This document shows positions 14,922 through 24,054 of a DNA stretch of 64,000 nt, piece by piece. Made by a program: the position numbers and the translations under genes. Every line of letters starts with the position of its first letter. Position 1 is the stretch's first letter. The stretch is from Myceligenerans crystallogenes (GTDB taxonomy: Bacteria > Actinomycetota > Actinomycetes > Actinomycetales > Cellulomonadaceae): positions 13,131 through 77,130 of the forward strand of contig NZ_BAAANL010000012.1 of the NCBI RefSeq assembly GCF_039529775.1. Direction: 5' to 3'. A model generated the notes under the pieces. It saw only the letters and a list, made by a program, of their open reading frames with translations. It had not been told where the DNA came from and did no database searches.

Positions 14922-17468
14922 TCACAGCCGCGGGTCCACCGGTTCCGACTCCAGGGCCAGCACCGCGAAGACGCACTCGTGGATCCGCCACAGCGGGTCG
15001 CCGGCGGCCACGCGGTCCAGGGCCTCCAGACCGAGGGCGTACTCGCGCTGGGCCATCGAGCGCTTGCGGCCCAGCCCACGCTTGCGCAGCCGCTCCAGGT
15101 GGTGCGGTTCGGTGTAGTCGGGGCCGTAGATGATCCGCAGGTACTCGCGCCCGCGGACCTTCAGGCCCGGCTGCACCGGCCCGCGCCGGCCGTCGACCAG
15201 GTTGTCGGCGGGCTTGACCACCATGCCCTCACCGCCCGACGCCGTCAGCTCCGTCCACCAGTCCACGCCCGCCGCGCACGACGCCGGGTCGCTCGTGTCC
15301 ACGAACAGCCGCCGCGTCGGCGTGAAGGTCGCGGGGTCGGCCTCGACGAGCCGGTCGGCGAGCGCCAGGTGCCACGTGTGCGGCCGCGTGTGGTGCGCGG
15401 CCCCGGCCCCGCCGGGCCCGTCGCCGGACGCGAGCAGCTGGAACGGCGCCAGCCGCACGCCGTCGAGGCCGTCGGTCTCCCAGACGTACCGCCGGTAGGC
15501 GTCGACGTAGGCCGCGGCGTTCGCCGCGCGGGCGCGCGTCCGGTCGAGCAGGTGCCCGACGTCGAGGCCGGACGACGCCGCCCGCTCCAGCTCCGACACG
15601 GCCGCCGGGAGCGCACCCCGGGCTGCCGCCCCGACCGCCGCGTACTGGTCGCGCAGCAGCGACCCCGCCTTGGCGGACCAGGGCAGCAGCTCGGCGTCGA
15701 ACAGCAGCCACGACGCCTCCAGCTCGTCGAACAGCCCCGACTTCTCGGCGGCGGCGCGCACCTGGCCGGTCAGCGCCGCGGTCAGGTCGCCGTCGAGGAA
15801 CGCGCGCCCGGTCCGCGTCCAGATCGCGCCGCCGGTCCCGTCCGGCCCGGCGGCGTCGTCCCGGAACACGCTGACCACGGCCCGCGACCCCATGTGCTTC
15901 TCCTCGCACACCACCCGCGTCACGCCGTCGGCCAGGTACTGCCCGAACGCCTGGTCGGGGTGCTCCAGCAGGTCCGGGCGGTCCGACGTCGCCACGGGCG
16001 CCATGGTGGGCGGCAGGTACACCAGCCACCGCGGGTCCATCGCGAACCGGCTCATCACCTCCAGCGCGGCGGCCGCGTTCTCCTCCCGCACCATGATCCG
16101 CGGCTGGTAGCCCGTCTCGATGACCCGGGTGCCGGCGACGTCCTCGATGTCGAGCACGTCGGAGTCCCGGCCGCCGGCCGCGGTCAGGGGGCGCGGCGGC
16201 TCGTAGTGCTCGCGCTCGGCCGGAACCGACACCAGTTCCTTCTCCGGGTAGCGCAGCGCCGTGAGCTTCCCGCCGAACACCGCGCCCGTGTCCAGGCACA
16301 TCGTGTTGTTCACCCAGATCGCCTCGGCGACCGGCGTGTGCCCGTACAGCACCATGGCCGTGCCGCGGTAGTCCTCCGCCCACGGCAACCGCACCGGCAG
16401 GCCGTGCTCGTCCGTCTCGCCCGTCGTGTCGCCGTACAGGCAGAAGGAGCGCACCCGGCCCGACGCGCGCCCGTGGTACTTCTCCGGGATGCCCGCGTGC
16501 GAGACCACCAGCGCGCCGTCGTCGAGCACGTAGTGCGCGATCAGGCCGTCCATGAACCGCAGGGCACGGTCGCGGAACTCCTGCGGCTCCGCCTCGAACT
16601 GCTCCAGCGACTCGGCCAGGCCGTTCCGCAGCTGCACCTGACGGCCACGCAGGGCGCGCACCAGCTTCGCCTCGTGGTTGCCCGACACGCAGAACGCGTC
16701 GCCCGCCGCCACCATGCCCATGACCAGGCGCAGCACCCCCGGGGTGTCCGGGCCCCGGTCCACCAGGTCACCGACGAACACCGCACGCCGGCCCGGGTGG
16801 TGCGCGCCGACGGCGCGGCCCGCCGCGTCCCGCTCGATCGCGTAGCCGAGGCGGTCCAGCAGCGACTCCAGCTCCGAGCGGCAGCCGTGCACGTCGCCGA
16901 TCACGTCGAACGGGCCCCGCTCGTGGCGCAGGTCGTTGAAGAGCCGTTCGCGGCGGACGGTCGCGGCGGCGACCGCGTCCTCGCCGCGCAGCACGTGCAC
17001 GGTGCGGAAGCCCTCGCGCTGCAGGTGCTTGAGGCTGCCGCGCAGGTCGCGGACGTGACGGCGGACCACGGGCGCGCCGAAGCCGCGGTCGGCGCGGGCC
17101 TCGTTACGGGCCACGCAGACGGCCTCGGGCACGTCCAGGACGATCGCGACGGGAAGCACGTCGTGCTCGCGGGCCAGCGCGACGAGCTTCTCGCGGGCGT
17201 GCCGCTGGACGTTCGTGGCGTCGACGACGGTGAGACGGCCCGCGGCGAGGCGCTTGCCCGCGATGTAGTGCAGCACGTCGAAGGCGTCCGGCGTGGCGGA
17301 CTGGTCCGACTCGTCGTCGGCGACCAGGCCGCGGCAGTAGTCGGAGCTGAGCACCTCGGTGGGCTTGAAGTGGGTCGCGGCAAACGTGGACTTGCCCGAG
17401 CCGCTGGCGCCGATCAGGACGACGAGGCTGAGCTGGGGGACGGCCAGTTCCCGGGTGGTCGTGGTCAT
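14922..17468 (-). CDS. pnkp: Bacterial polynucleotide kinase-phosphatase-ligase Pnkp
   Basis: 848 residues, the normal length for the family. The 5'-kinase domain has the P-loop GASGSGKS at 20-27. The central calcineurin-like phosphatase shows DVIGDVHG, GDLVDRGPD, GNHEAKL and YGHTPVAEA. The C-terminal adenylyltransferase/ligase domain carries the nucleophile Lys in EKHMGSR (Lys about 524), and a later WTELTASGGEGMVVKP motif. Pnkp heals and seals broken RNA ends and needs Hen1 for full ligation. It overlaps the upstream hen1 stop by 4 bp (start at 17468 within ATGA), so the two form the classical RNA-repair operon. All catalytic motifs appear intact. Confidence 0.96.
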   Translation of the reverse strand: MTTTTRELAVPQLSLVVLIGASGSGKSTFAATHFKPTEVLSSDYCRGLVADDESDQSATPDAFDVLHYIAGKRLAAGRLTVVDATNVQRHAREKLVALAREHDVLPVAIVLDVPEAVCVARNEARADRGFGAPVVRRHVRDLRGSLKHLQREGFRTVHVLRGEDAVAAATVRRERLFNDLRHERGPFDVIGDVHGCRSELESLLDRLGYAIERDAAGRAVGAHHPGRRAVFVGDLVDRGPDTPGVLRLVMGMVAAGDAFCVSGNHEAKLVRALRGRQVQLRNGLAESLEQFEAEPQEFRDRALRFMDGLIAHYVLDDGALVVSHAGIPEKYHGRASGRVRSFCLYGDTTGETDEHGLPVRLPWAEDYRGTAMVLYGHTPVAEAIWVNNTMCLDTGAVFGGKLTALRYPEKELVSVPAEREHYEPPRPLTAAGGRDSDVLDIEDVAGTRVIETGYQPRIMVREENAAAALEVMSRFAMDPRWLVYLPPTMAPVATSDRPDLLEHPDQAFGQYLADGVTRVVCEEKHMGSRAVVSVFRDDAAGPDGTGGAIWTRTGRAFLDGDLTAALTGQVRAAAEKSGLFDELEASWLLFDAELLPWSAKAGSLLRDQYAAVGAAARGALPAAVSELERAASSGLDVGHLLDRTRARAANAAAYVDAYRRYVWETDGLDGVRLAPFQLLASGDGPGGAGAAHHTRPHTWHLALADRLVEADPATFTPTRRLFVDTSDPASCAAGVDWWTELTASGGEGMVVKPADNLVDGRRGPVQPGLKVRGREYLRIIYGPDYTEPHHLERLRKRGLGRKRSMAQREYALGLEALDRVAAGDPLWRIHECVFAVLALESEPVDPRL

Positions 17469-19054
17469 GCGGGCACCTCCTCGTTCTCGGTGTGAGCGTC
17501 GGCCGCGGCGGCGGCGTCCTCGGTTCTCTTGTCGAAGACGGCCATCTGCGTGGGCGGCCCCACCTCGGCGTCGTCCGGGCCGACCGGGCGGATCTCGACC
17601 GTGTAGCCGTGGGCGGCGGCGACGTCGTCGGCCCACCCGCGGAACTCCGCGCGCGTCCACTCGAAGCGATGGTCGCGGTGCCGGTGCACGCCCGCCTCGA
17701 GGAACTCGTAGCGGACGTTGTGCTCGACGTTCGGCGTCGTCACGACGACGCGCGACGGCGCGGCGTGGGCGAACACGCTCCGCTCCAGCGCGGGCAGCCG
17801 CGCGGGGTCGACGTGCTCGATCACCTCCATGAGGACGGCCGCGTCCAGGCCCGCGATCCGCGCGTCGCGGTACGTGACCGACGACTGGAAGATGTCGAGC
17901 CGCCGACGACGCCGCTCCGGCATGCGGTCGAGCCGCAGCTTGCGGGCCGCGATCTGCAGCGCCCGCGCGGAGACGTCCGTGGCCACGATGCGCTGCACCG
18001 GCGACAGGTCCAGCAGGTCCCGGACCAGCGCACCCTCACCGCAGCCGAGGTCGGCGACGGACGTCGCCCCGGCCTCGCGCACCGCGGCGACGACGGCCTG
18101 GCGCCGCAGGACGTGCAGGGGAACGGGCCGGGGCCCGGCGGACGCCGCGTCACCGGCCGCGGACGCATCACCGGCCGAGGCAGCGGCGCCGGCCGCGGGC
18201 ACGCGACCCTCCGAGGCTGCGTCACCGGCCGCGGGCGCGCCACCGGCCGGGGCGGCTGCGGCGTCCTCGGTGAGGACCTCGTCGGCGGTGGGCGCGTCGA
18301 CGTCGTCCGGCGTCTCGGACTCGGCGAGGCGCGCCAGCGCATCGCCGGTCAGCTGGTGCCGGTGCGCGAGGTAGCGGCGCGCGATCCAGGCCTTGCGCGG
18401 GTGGCCGGCGAGCCAGCCGTCACCGGCGCGCAGCAGCTTGTCCACCTCGTCGCCCGCGATCCAGTAGTGCTTGGAGTTGTCGAGCACGGGCAGCAGCACG
18501 TAGAGGTGGTTGAGCGCGCCGGCGAGCCGGAGGGTGCCGGTCAGCCGGGTGTCGAGGTAGCGGGAGTCGCCCCACCCCAGCTCCGGGTCGAGCGGCACCG
18601 GGGTGGCGTCGACGGTCCAGCCGAGCGGCTCGAACAGCTCGCGCAGCAGCTCGGCGCCACCACGGCAGGGCAGCGCCGGGAGATGGATCTCCAGCGGGAT
18701 CGCGGTGTCCGCCAGTTCCTGGTGCGATGCCGACCGGCCGGACAGCGCCGTGCCGAACACCTGCTTCACGGCCGCCGCGAGCATGCTGGAGGCGGCGTAC
18801 GGCCGGTCGTTCACGTACTGCCCGAGGCTGAACCCGCCCCCGCTCGACGGCCCGTCCCGGTGCCCGCGCACCAGGGCGACGGGGTCGACCTCCAGCAGCA
18901 GGGCCGCCGTCGTCCGTTCCGCCGAGACCTCGGGGTAGAACACGTGCGCGACCCCCACCGCCAGATCGAACGACTGCACCCGCCCGGGGTGCTTGTGCAG
19001 CAGGAACCCCAGCGCGGTCGCGTCCGCCATGGTCGTGCTGATCGTCAGGAGCAT
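17465..19054 (-). CDS. hen1: 3'-terminal RNA ribose 2'-O-methyltransferase Hen1
   Basis: 529 residues from the ATG at 19054 (MLLTISTT), which matches the conserved start; the open frame upstream is not coding. The N-terminal domain (about 1-240) activates Pnkp ligase. The C-terminal methyltransferase domain has the AdoMet site VADLGCGEGALVRDLL near 328 and the metal-binding MEVIEHVD (about 405) with a later HRHRDHRFEW, supplying the Glu/His ligands. Hen1 marks the repaired 3' end by 2'-O-methylation so it resists re-cleavage. Between the two domains (about 255-310) lies an Ala/Gly-rich stretch of AAGDAAS-like repeats, longer than usual. First gene of the hen1-pnkp operon. Confidence 0.96.
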   Translation of the reverse strand: MLLTISTTMADATALGFLLHKHPGRVQSFDLAVGVAHVFYPEVSAERTTAALLLEVDPVALVRGHRDGPSSGGGFSLGQYVNDRPYAASSMLAAAVKQVFGTALSGRSASHQELADTAIPLEIHLPALPCRGGAELLRELFEPLGWTVDATPVPLDPELGWGDSRYLDTRLTGTLRLAGALNHLYVLLPVLDNSKHYWIAGDEVDKLLRAGDGWLAGHPRKAWIARRYLAHRHQLTGDALARLAESETPDDVDAPTADEVLTEDAAAAPAGGAPAAGDAASEGRVPAAGAAASAGDASAAGDAASAGPRPVPLHVLRRQAVVAAVREAGATSVADLGCGEGALVRDLLDLSPVQRIVATDVSARALQIAARKLRLDRMPERRRRRLDIFQSSVTYRDARIAGLDAAVLMEVIEHVDPARLPALERSVFAHAAPSRVVVTTPNVEHNVRYEFLEAGVHRHRDHRFEWTRAEFRGWADDVAAAHGYTVEIRPVGPDDAEVGPPTQMAVFDKRTEDAAAAADAHTENEEVPA

Positions 19055-19084
19055 GTGCGGGATTCTGCCTGACCAGAACCCTCG

Positions 19085-19429
19085 GTGAGGGTCATTTTTC
19101 TGCCCTGGGCCCGGGACCGGCGGGCGACCCGGGGCCACGGGGTGGCCGCCCAGCAGATGGACGACGGGTTCTCCGGCATGATCTCATTGCACGTCGACGG
19201 GCCCGCCGAGCGGGCCCTGCGGTTGGCGAACCACTGCGAGCTGTTCTACCGCGCGACGTCGCCGGGCGGGACGGAGAGCCTCCTCGAGCACCGGCACACC
19301 TTCGAGGGCCCGGGAAGCACGGCGCCCCCGGACATGCTCCGCCCGTCCATCGAGCCGGAGAACCCCGACGACCTGATCGCCGACATCGACCAGGCCCTCA
19401 CCCGGGCCTTCCAGGAGGACGACCGATGA
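19085..19429 (+). pseudogene. C-terminal remnant of a Cys/Met-metabolism PLP enzyme
   Basis: 114 codons remain open. From about residue 17 the translation matches the extreme C-terminus of cystathionine gamma-synthase/lyase-type enzymes: RGHGVAAQQMDDGFSGMISL, then NHCELFYRATSPGGTESLLEHR (family pattern A-x-S-L-G-G-x-E-S-L) and ENPDDLIADIDQALTRAF. The PLP-lysine domain and all residues before it, normally about 270, are absent: hen1 begins on the opposite strand 30 bp away. It cannot be an active enzyme on its own. The frame still overlaps the ATG of the BenE gene (ATGA), so any residual translation would be coupled to the transporter. Confidence 0.72.
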
Positions 19430-20679
19430 CGAACCGCCCGGCGCCCGGCGTCGCCCCCGCCGCACCCGCCACCGGGGAACCCGGGGCCGGCACGCGCGGC
19501 GGGCCGTGGTGGGGCGACCTCTCGGTGTCGGCGGCCGTGGCGGGCTTCATCGCCGTGGTCGTCTCCTACTCCGGGCCGATGGTGATCATCCTCGCCGCCG
19601 CCGAGGCCGGGCGGCTCAGCGCCGGGCAGACCGCCTCCTGGGTGTGGGCGGTGTCCATCGGCAGCGGCCTGACCTGCCTCGGGCTGAGCCTCTGGACCCG
19701 GCAGCCCGTCATCACCGCCTGGTCCACGCCGGGGGCGGCCCTGCTGGTCAGCAGCCTCGACCAGTTCACGTTCGGCGAGGCCGTCGCCGCGTACCTGCTG
19801 TCGGCGCTCGCCATCACGGTCGTGGGGCTCACCGGGATCTTCGGGAAGCTGATGGCGACGATCCCCGCGCCGCTGGTGTCCGCGATGCTCGCGGGGATCC
19901 TGTTCTCGTTCGGGGTGGGCCTGTTCGACGCGGTGGCCGCGACCCCGCTGGTGCCACTGGTGGTGTTCGCCGCCTACCTGGCGGTCAAGCGGTTCTCGGC
20001 GCGGTACGCGGTGCTGTGCGCGCTGGTGGCCGGGGTGGTCGCCGTGGCCGCCACCGGCGGGTTCGACATGGCCGGGGTGCGGCTGGAGATCGCGCGGCCG
20101 GAGTGGACCGCGCCCGAGTTCGGCTGGGCGGCCCTGGTCGGTATCGGGATCCCCATGTTCGTGGTCACGATGGCGTCGCAGAACGCGACCGGCCTGGGCG
20201 TGCTGCAGACCTCCGGGTACACACCGGACGACCGCAAGCTCGTCGGGGTCACCGGCCTCGTCTCGGTGCTGCTCGCGCCGTTCGGCAGCCACGCGATCAA
20301 CCTCGCGGCGATCACCGCGGCCATCTGCACCGGCCCCGAGGCGCACACCGACCCGCGCAAGCGGTGGCCCGCCGGCGTGTTCTGCGGGCTCTTCTACCTG
20401 CTGATCGGGACGTTCGGCGCCACGCTCGTGGCGCTGTTCACCGGCCTGCCGGGCGAGCTGGTCGCCGCGATCGCCGGGGTGGCGCTGCTCGGCGCCCTCA
20501 TGGGCGGCCTCAAGGGCGCGATGGACGACGCCGCCCACCGCGAGGCGGCCCTGGTGACGCTGCTGGTGACGGCCTCCGGCCTCACCCTGTTCGGCATCGG
20601 CTCGGCCTTCTGGGGCCTGATCCTCGGCATCCTGACCCACGTCGTCCTGACCGTGCGCCGACGCGGCGCGCCGGGGTAG
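19426..20679 (+). CDS. benE: BenE-family benzoate/H+ symporter-like transporter
   Basis: 417 residues. A short polar N-terminus is followed by about 11-12 membrane segments with the BenE pattern: AVAGFIAVVVSYSGPMVIILAA, TRQPVITAWSTPGAALL, VKRFSARYA, GIGIPMFVVTMASQNATGLGVL and APFGSHAINLAAITAAIC. The family belongs to the nucleobase/ascorbate transporter-like group and is named for benzoate uptake, but the true substrate cannot be read from sequence. No aromatic-degradation genes are nearby. The immediately upstream frame is a truncated PLP enzyme, so the transporter may once have followed a sulfur amino-acid gene. Palindrome copy E follows the stop by 37 bp. Confidence 0.9.
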   Translation: MTNRPAPGVAPAAPATGEPGAGTRGGPWWGDLSVSAAVAGFIAVVVSYSGPMVIILAAAEAGRLSAGQTASWVWAVSIGSGLTCLGLSLWTRQPVITAWSTPGAALLVSSLDQFTFGEAVAAYLLSALAITVVGLTGIFGKLMATIPAPLVSAMLAGILFSFGVGLFDAVAATPLVPLVVFAAYLAVKRFSARYAVLCALVAGVVAVAATGGFDMAGVRLEIARPEWTAPEFGWAALVGIGIPMFVVTMASQNATGLGVLQTSGYTPDDRKLVGVTGLVSVLLAPFGSHAINLAAITAAICTGPEAHTDPRKRWPAGVFCGLFYLLIGTFGATLVALFTGLPGELVAAIAGVALLGALMGGLKGAMDDAAHREAALVTLLVTASGLTLFGIGSAFWGLILGILTHVVLTVRRRGAPG

Positions 20680-20716
20680 ACCCGAGCGCGACGGCGCCCA
20701 GCAACTGCAGCGGATA

Positions 20717-20762
20717 AGGCGCTATTCGCGCGGGTAAGCGTTTACTCGCGCGAATATCGCCT
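20717..20762. repeat. Palindromic element, copy E of the 46-nt family
   Basis: From AGGCGCTATTCGCG to CGCGAATATCGCCT, with strong arm pairing, 46 nt. It lies between two convergent genes, 37 bp from one stop and 10 bp from the other, exactly where a bidirectional terminator would be. Confidence 0.85.
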
Positions 20763-20772
20763 GAGCCTCGAA

Positions 20773-22464
20773 TCAGACCGTCACGCTCGCCGAGTGCCAG
20801 CCCGTCGCCCCGTCCGGGGCGGGCGGCGCGACCTCGGCGGTCTGGACCTCGCCGTTCGCGTCCGTGGCGCGGACGGTGACGGTGTGGTCGCCCGGGGCGA
20901 GGTCCAGCTCGGCGCGCCACTGGACCCAGGTGTCGGTGCCCGTGGCCTGCGCCAGCTCGGCGGGGACCCAGTCGCCGTCGTCGGCCATCACCTCGACCGC
21001 CGAGACGCCGGTGTGCTGCGCCCAGGCGACGCCCGCCACGAGCGCGCCGCCGCCCTCGGCGGCGCGGGCCACGTCGATCCGCGAGTGCAGCTTGACCGGG
21101 CCGAGCGCGGACCAGCCGCGCGGCGTCCAGTAGCCCTCGTCCTGCTCGAACGTGGTCACCTTGAGCTCGGTGACCCACTTGGTGGCCGACACGTAGCCGT
21201 ACAGGCCCGGCACCACGAGCCGGGCCGGGAAGCCGTGCTGGGCCGGGAGGAGCTCGCCGTTCATCCCGATGGCCAGCAGGCACTCCCGGTCCGGGTCCTC
21301 GAGCACCTCCAGCGGCGTGCCCGCGGTCCAGCCGTCCTGCGACGTCGAGAGCACCATGTCGGCGCCCGCCTGCGGTCGCGCGCGGGCGAGCAGGTCGCGC
21401 ACCGGGTAGCCCAGCCACAGCGCGTTGCCGATCAGGTCGCCGCCCACGGGGTTGCTCACGCAGGCCAGCGTCACGTGGTGCTCGGTGAGCGGCAGGGAGA
21501 CCAGCTCGTCCCAGCCGATCTCGAACGGCTCGTCCACCATGCCGGTCACCCGCAGCGTCCAGTCCTCCGGGTTGATCTGGGGCACGCGCAGGGCGGTGTC
21601 GATCCGGTAGAACTCGTCGTTCGGCACGACGTACGGCGTCAGGCCGTCGATGCCGAGCTCCGCCCCGGCCGGGACGGGCGCCGCGGCCCTGGCGGGGGCC
21701 GGGAGGCGGAGCCGGGTCCGCACCGCCTCGACGGTCCGCGCCCCGGCCCCGATCACCTGCGACGCGCCCAGCGCGACGAGCGCGCCCGCCGCGGCCAGGC
21801 CGGTGATCTGCAGGAAGCGCCGCCTGTTCACGGCCGACGACGGCGCGGGCGGGCGCGGGCCGTCGGGTGCGGTCGCGCCCGGGGCCGGGCTCGCAGCGGC
21901 GACGTCGGCCGATCTGCCGGTGGCGGCCGGCTCCTCGGCAGAGGCCGGTCCCTCGGTGGCGCCGGCGGTCGCAGCGGCGGCCGTGGCGGCGGTGGCGGTC
22001 GCGGTCGCAGCGGCGTCGGGCAGCAGCGTGCGGATCGACGCGCGCAGGACCGGGATCGCGACGGCGACGCCGATCGCGCTCGGGAGGACCCACAGCGGGC
22101 CGGCGCCCGGGCGGGTGGCCGCGAGGACCATGCCCGCCACGCCGACCAGGACCAGCAGGGCGACCCCCACGTGACGCCGGCGGCGCTCCAGCCAGCCGGC
22201 CAGGGCCGCGCCCGCCGCCAGGACCACGCCCATGGTGCCGAGCAGCACCGCCTTGTCGGCGGTGCCGAACCACGCGACGGCGAAGTCCTTCAGCCACGGC
22301 GGGACGACGTCGACCACCGCGGCGCCGCCCGCGAAGATCGTGCTCGCGCCGGGCGCGACGACGGCGGCCACCAGCTCGGACACGGCCAGGCCGAGGCCGC
22401 CCGCCACGACCCCGGCCACCGCGGCGAGGACTCCCCGGCGGTCTCGCGTCTCACCTGCGTTCAT
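20773..22464 (-). CDS. Membrane-anchored sulfite-oxidase-like molybdopterin oxidoreductase
   Basis: 563 residues. Residues 1-150 contain about four to five membrane segments. There is then an Ala/Thr-rich linker, and a further hydrophobic helix after NRRRFLQITGLAAAG (a twin-arginine-like motif inside the chain). The soluble domain begins near 225 (GLTPYVVPNDEFYRID) and has the molybdenum-pterin Cys in TLACVSNPVGGDLIGN, then GYVSATKWVTEL and a C-terminal immunoglobulin-like dimerisation domain (VEVMADDGDWVPAEL). It should face outward and oxidise or reduce a small substrate using molybdopterin. Relatives are listed as sulfite oxidase or YedY-like; the physiological substrate is not known. No electron-transfer partner gene is adjacent. 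Confidence 0.88.
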   Translation of the reverse strand: MNAGETRDRRGVLAAVAGVVAGGLGLAVSELVAAVVAPGASTIFAGGAAVVDVVPPWLKDFAVAWFGTADKAVLLGTMGVVLAAGAALAGWLERRRRHVGVALLVLVGVAGMVLAATRPGAGPLWVLPSAIGVAVAIPVLRASIRTLLPDAAATATATAATAAAATAGATEGPASAEEPAATGRSADVAAASPAPGATAPDGPRPPAPSSAVNRRRFLQITGLAAAGALVALGASQVIGAGARTVEAVRTRLRLPAPARAAAPVPAGAELGIDGLTPYVVPNDEFYRIDTALRVPQINPEDWTLRVTGMVDEPFEIGWDELVSLPLTEHHVTLACVSNPVGGDLIGNALWLGYPVRDLLARARPQAGADMVLSTSQDGWTAGTPLEVLEDPDRECLLAIGMNGELLPAQHGFPARLVVPGLYGYVSATKWVTELKVTTFEQDEGYWTPRGWSALGPVKLHSRIDVARAAEGGGALVAGVAWAQHTGVSAVEVMADDGDWVPAELAQATGTDTWVQWRAELDLAPGDHTVTVRATDANGEVQTAEVAPPAPDGATGWHSASVTV

Positions 22465-22695
22465 GGTGCCAGGCTGCCATCAGCGACCGCCGCGGGGACA
22501 GCGGAACCGGCCTCCGTCACCAGAACGTAAGGACGCGAGCGCGAGGGGTTCGCCGGCCGACGCCCGGCCACCGGCCGGCCCTCAGGAGCGGAGGAACCCC
22601 CCGTCGTCCGGCCCCGACCCGGCCGACCGCGCGCAGGAGGAGGTCCTCGAGCCCCGCGAGGCCCAGGGCGTGGTGCCACGCCTCGGACGCCGAAT

Positions 22696-22710
22696 TGTTA
22701 GTGGCTAACA
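22696..22710. promoter_or_regulatory. Operator palindrome before the TetR gene
   Basis: TGTTAG-tgg-CTAACA, a perfect 6-bp inverted repeat ending 7 bp before the ATG at 22718. This is a likely autoregulatory site of the TetR protein controlling the regulator-ABC operon. Confidence 0.65.
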
Positions 22711-22717
22711 TTAGGGG

Positions 22718-23284
22718 ATGGTCACACCCCGCACCCTCCGCACCAGGGCCCGCATCCTCGATGCGGCGCTCGACCTCTTCGAGAACCAGGGTTACGACGG
22801 CACGACCGTGAACCAGATCGCGGAGGCCGCCGGCGTCACCCCCATGACGTTCTTCCGGCACTTTCCGACGAAGGACGCCGTGCTCGTCACGGATCCGTAC
22901 GATCCGCTGATCGCCGAGGCCGTCGGCGCCCAGCCAGTGGGTCTTCCGCCCCTGGAGCGCACCCGGCTCGGCCTGCTCGCCGCCCTCGGCGAGATCACGC
23001 CCACCGAGGACTCGACGGCGAGGCGCCGGGTGGCCCTGGTCGCCACGTCCCCTTCGCTGCGCGCCGCGATGTCGGCCGGCACCGAGGCCACCCGGGACGC
23101 GATCGTCGAGCGGCTCACAGCCGACGGGGTCGATCGTCTCGATGCCGCGATCTCGGCGTCCGCCTGCCTGGCCGCCACCACCGCGGCCCTCCTGGCCTGG
23201 GGCTCCGCGCCGAGCGACGTCACGCTCGCCGATCTCGTCCGCCGCGCCCTGGCGCAGCTCGCCCCGGCCGGTGCGACCGCATGA
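22718..23284 (+). CDS. TetR-family transcriptional regulator
   Basis: 188 residues. The N-terminal helix-turn-helix is ARILDAALDLFENQGYDGTTVNQIAEAAGVTPMTFFRHFPTKDAVL (residues 8-55), the standard TetR pattern. The ligand domain is helical and ends in an Ala-rich helix, as in many actinobacterial members. The stop overlaps the next ATG (23281), so it is the first gene of an operon with an ABC ATPase and a permease and probably represses it through the adjacent palindrome. The inducer is likely an exported compound; nothing identifies it. Confidence 0.92.
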   Translation: MVTPRTLRTRARILDAALDLFENQGYDGTTVNQIAEAAGVTPMTFFRHFPTKDAVLVTDPYDPLIAEAVGAQPVGLPPLERTRLGLLAALGEITPTEDSTARRRVALVATSPSLRAAMSAGTEATRDAIVERLTADGVDRLDAAISASACLAATTAALLAWGSAPSDVTLADLVRRALAQLAPAGATA

Positions 23285-24054
23285 CCGAGCCCGCCCTGCT
23301 GCTCGACGACGTCTCCCACACCTTCGGCGGCCGACCAGCCCTCGACCGCCTCACGCTGGCCGTCCGGCCAGGCCGGGTCACGGCCCTGATCGGCCTCAAC
23401 GGCGCAGGCAAGACGACGGCGCTCCGCGCGCTGACCGGCCGCCTGCGCCCCACGCACGGCGTGGCCAGGATCCTCGGTCACGACCCGGCCGGCATGCCCG
23501 CCGACGTCGCCCGACGGTTCGGCCACGTGGTCGACACGCCGTTGGTCTACCCGGAGCTGACCGTGACCGAGAACCTTCGTTGCGCCGCCCGTCTGCACGG
23601 CGTGGCACGGCGGGCCGCCGCGGCGGCCGCTGACGTCGCCGTCGGGCGCATGGGGCTGGACCCGTGGCGCCACACCCGCGCCGGCGCGCTCTCGACGGGC
23701 AACCGTCAGCGCCTCGGGACAGCCGGCGCGACCCTTCATCGACCCACGGCACTGATCCTCGACGAACCGACCAGCGCCCTCGACCCGCAGGGTGTCGTCC
23801 TGGTCCGCGAACTGGTCCGGGGCCTGGCCGACGACGGCGCGGCGGTCCTCGTCTCGAGCCATCACCTCGACGAGGTCGCTCGGATCGCGGACGAGATAGT
23901 GGTGCTGCACGGCGGCCGCGACGTCGGACGGCTCGAACCCGGCGGCACCGACCTGGAACAACGGTTCTTCGCCATGGTCCTGGACGCCGGCACCCGGACA
24001 ACGGATACCGGTCCGGCCAAGACGGATCCGGCCGGCACGGGGAGCCTGAGATGA
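23281..24054 (+). CDS. ABC transporter ATP-binding protein (DrrA-like)
   Basis: 257 residues. All ABC motifs are present: Walker A LIGLNGAGKTTAL (about 40-52), signature ALSTGNRQRLGTAG, Walker B LILDEPTSALDP and the switch His in VSSHHLDEV. The signature is STGNRQR rather than the usual SGGxxxR. The short C-terminal tail fits export-type ATPases that pair with an ABC-2 membrane protein. It overlaps both neighbours (ATGA), so ATPase and permease are co-translated. Probable role: efflux of a drug or lipid-like compound controlled by the TetR gene. Confidence 0.93.
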   Translation: MTEPALLLDDVSHTFGGRPALDRLTLAVRPGRVTALIGLNGAGKTTALRALTGRLRPTHGVARILGHDPAGMPADVARRFGHVVDTPLVYPELTVTENLRCAARLHGVARRAAAAAADVAVGRMGLDPWRHTRAGALSTGNRQRLGTAGATLHRPTALILDEPTSALDPQGVVLVRELVRGLADDGAAVLVSSHHLDEVARIADEIVVLHGGRDVGRLEPGGTDLEQRFFAMVLDAGTRTTDTGPAKTDPAGTGSLR

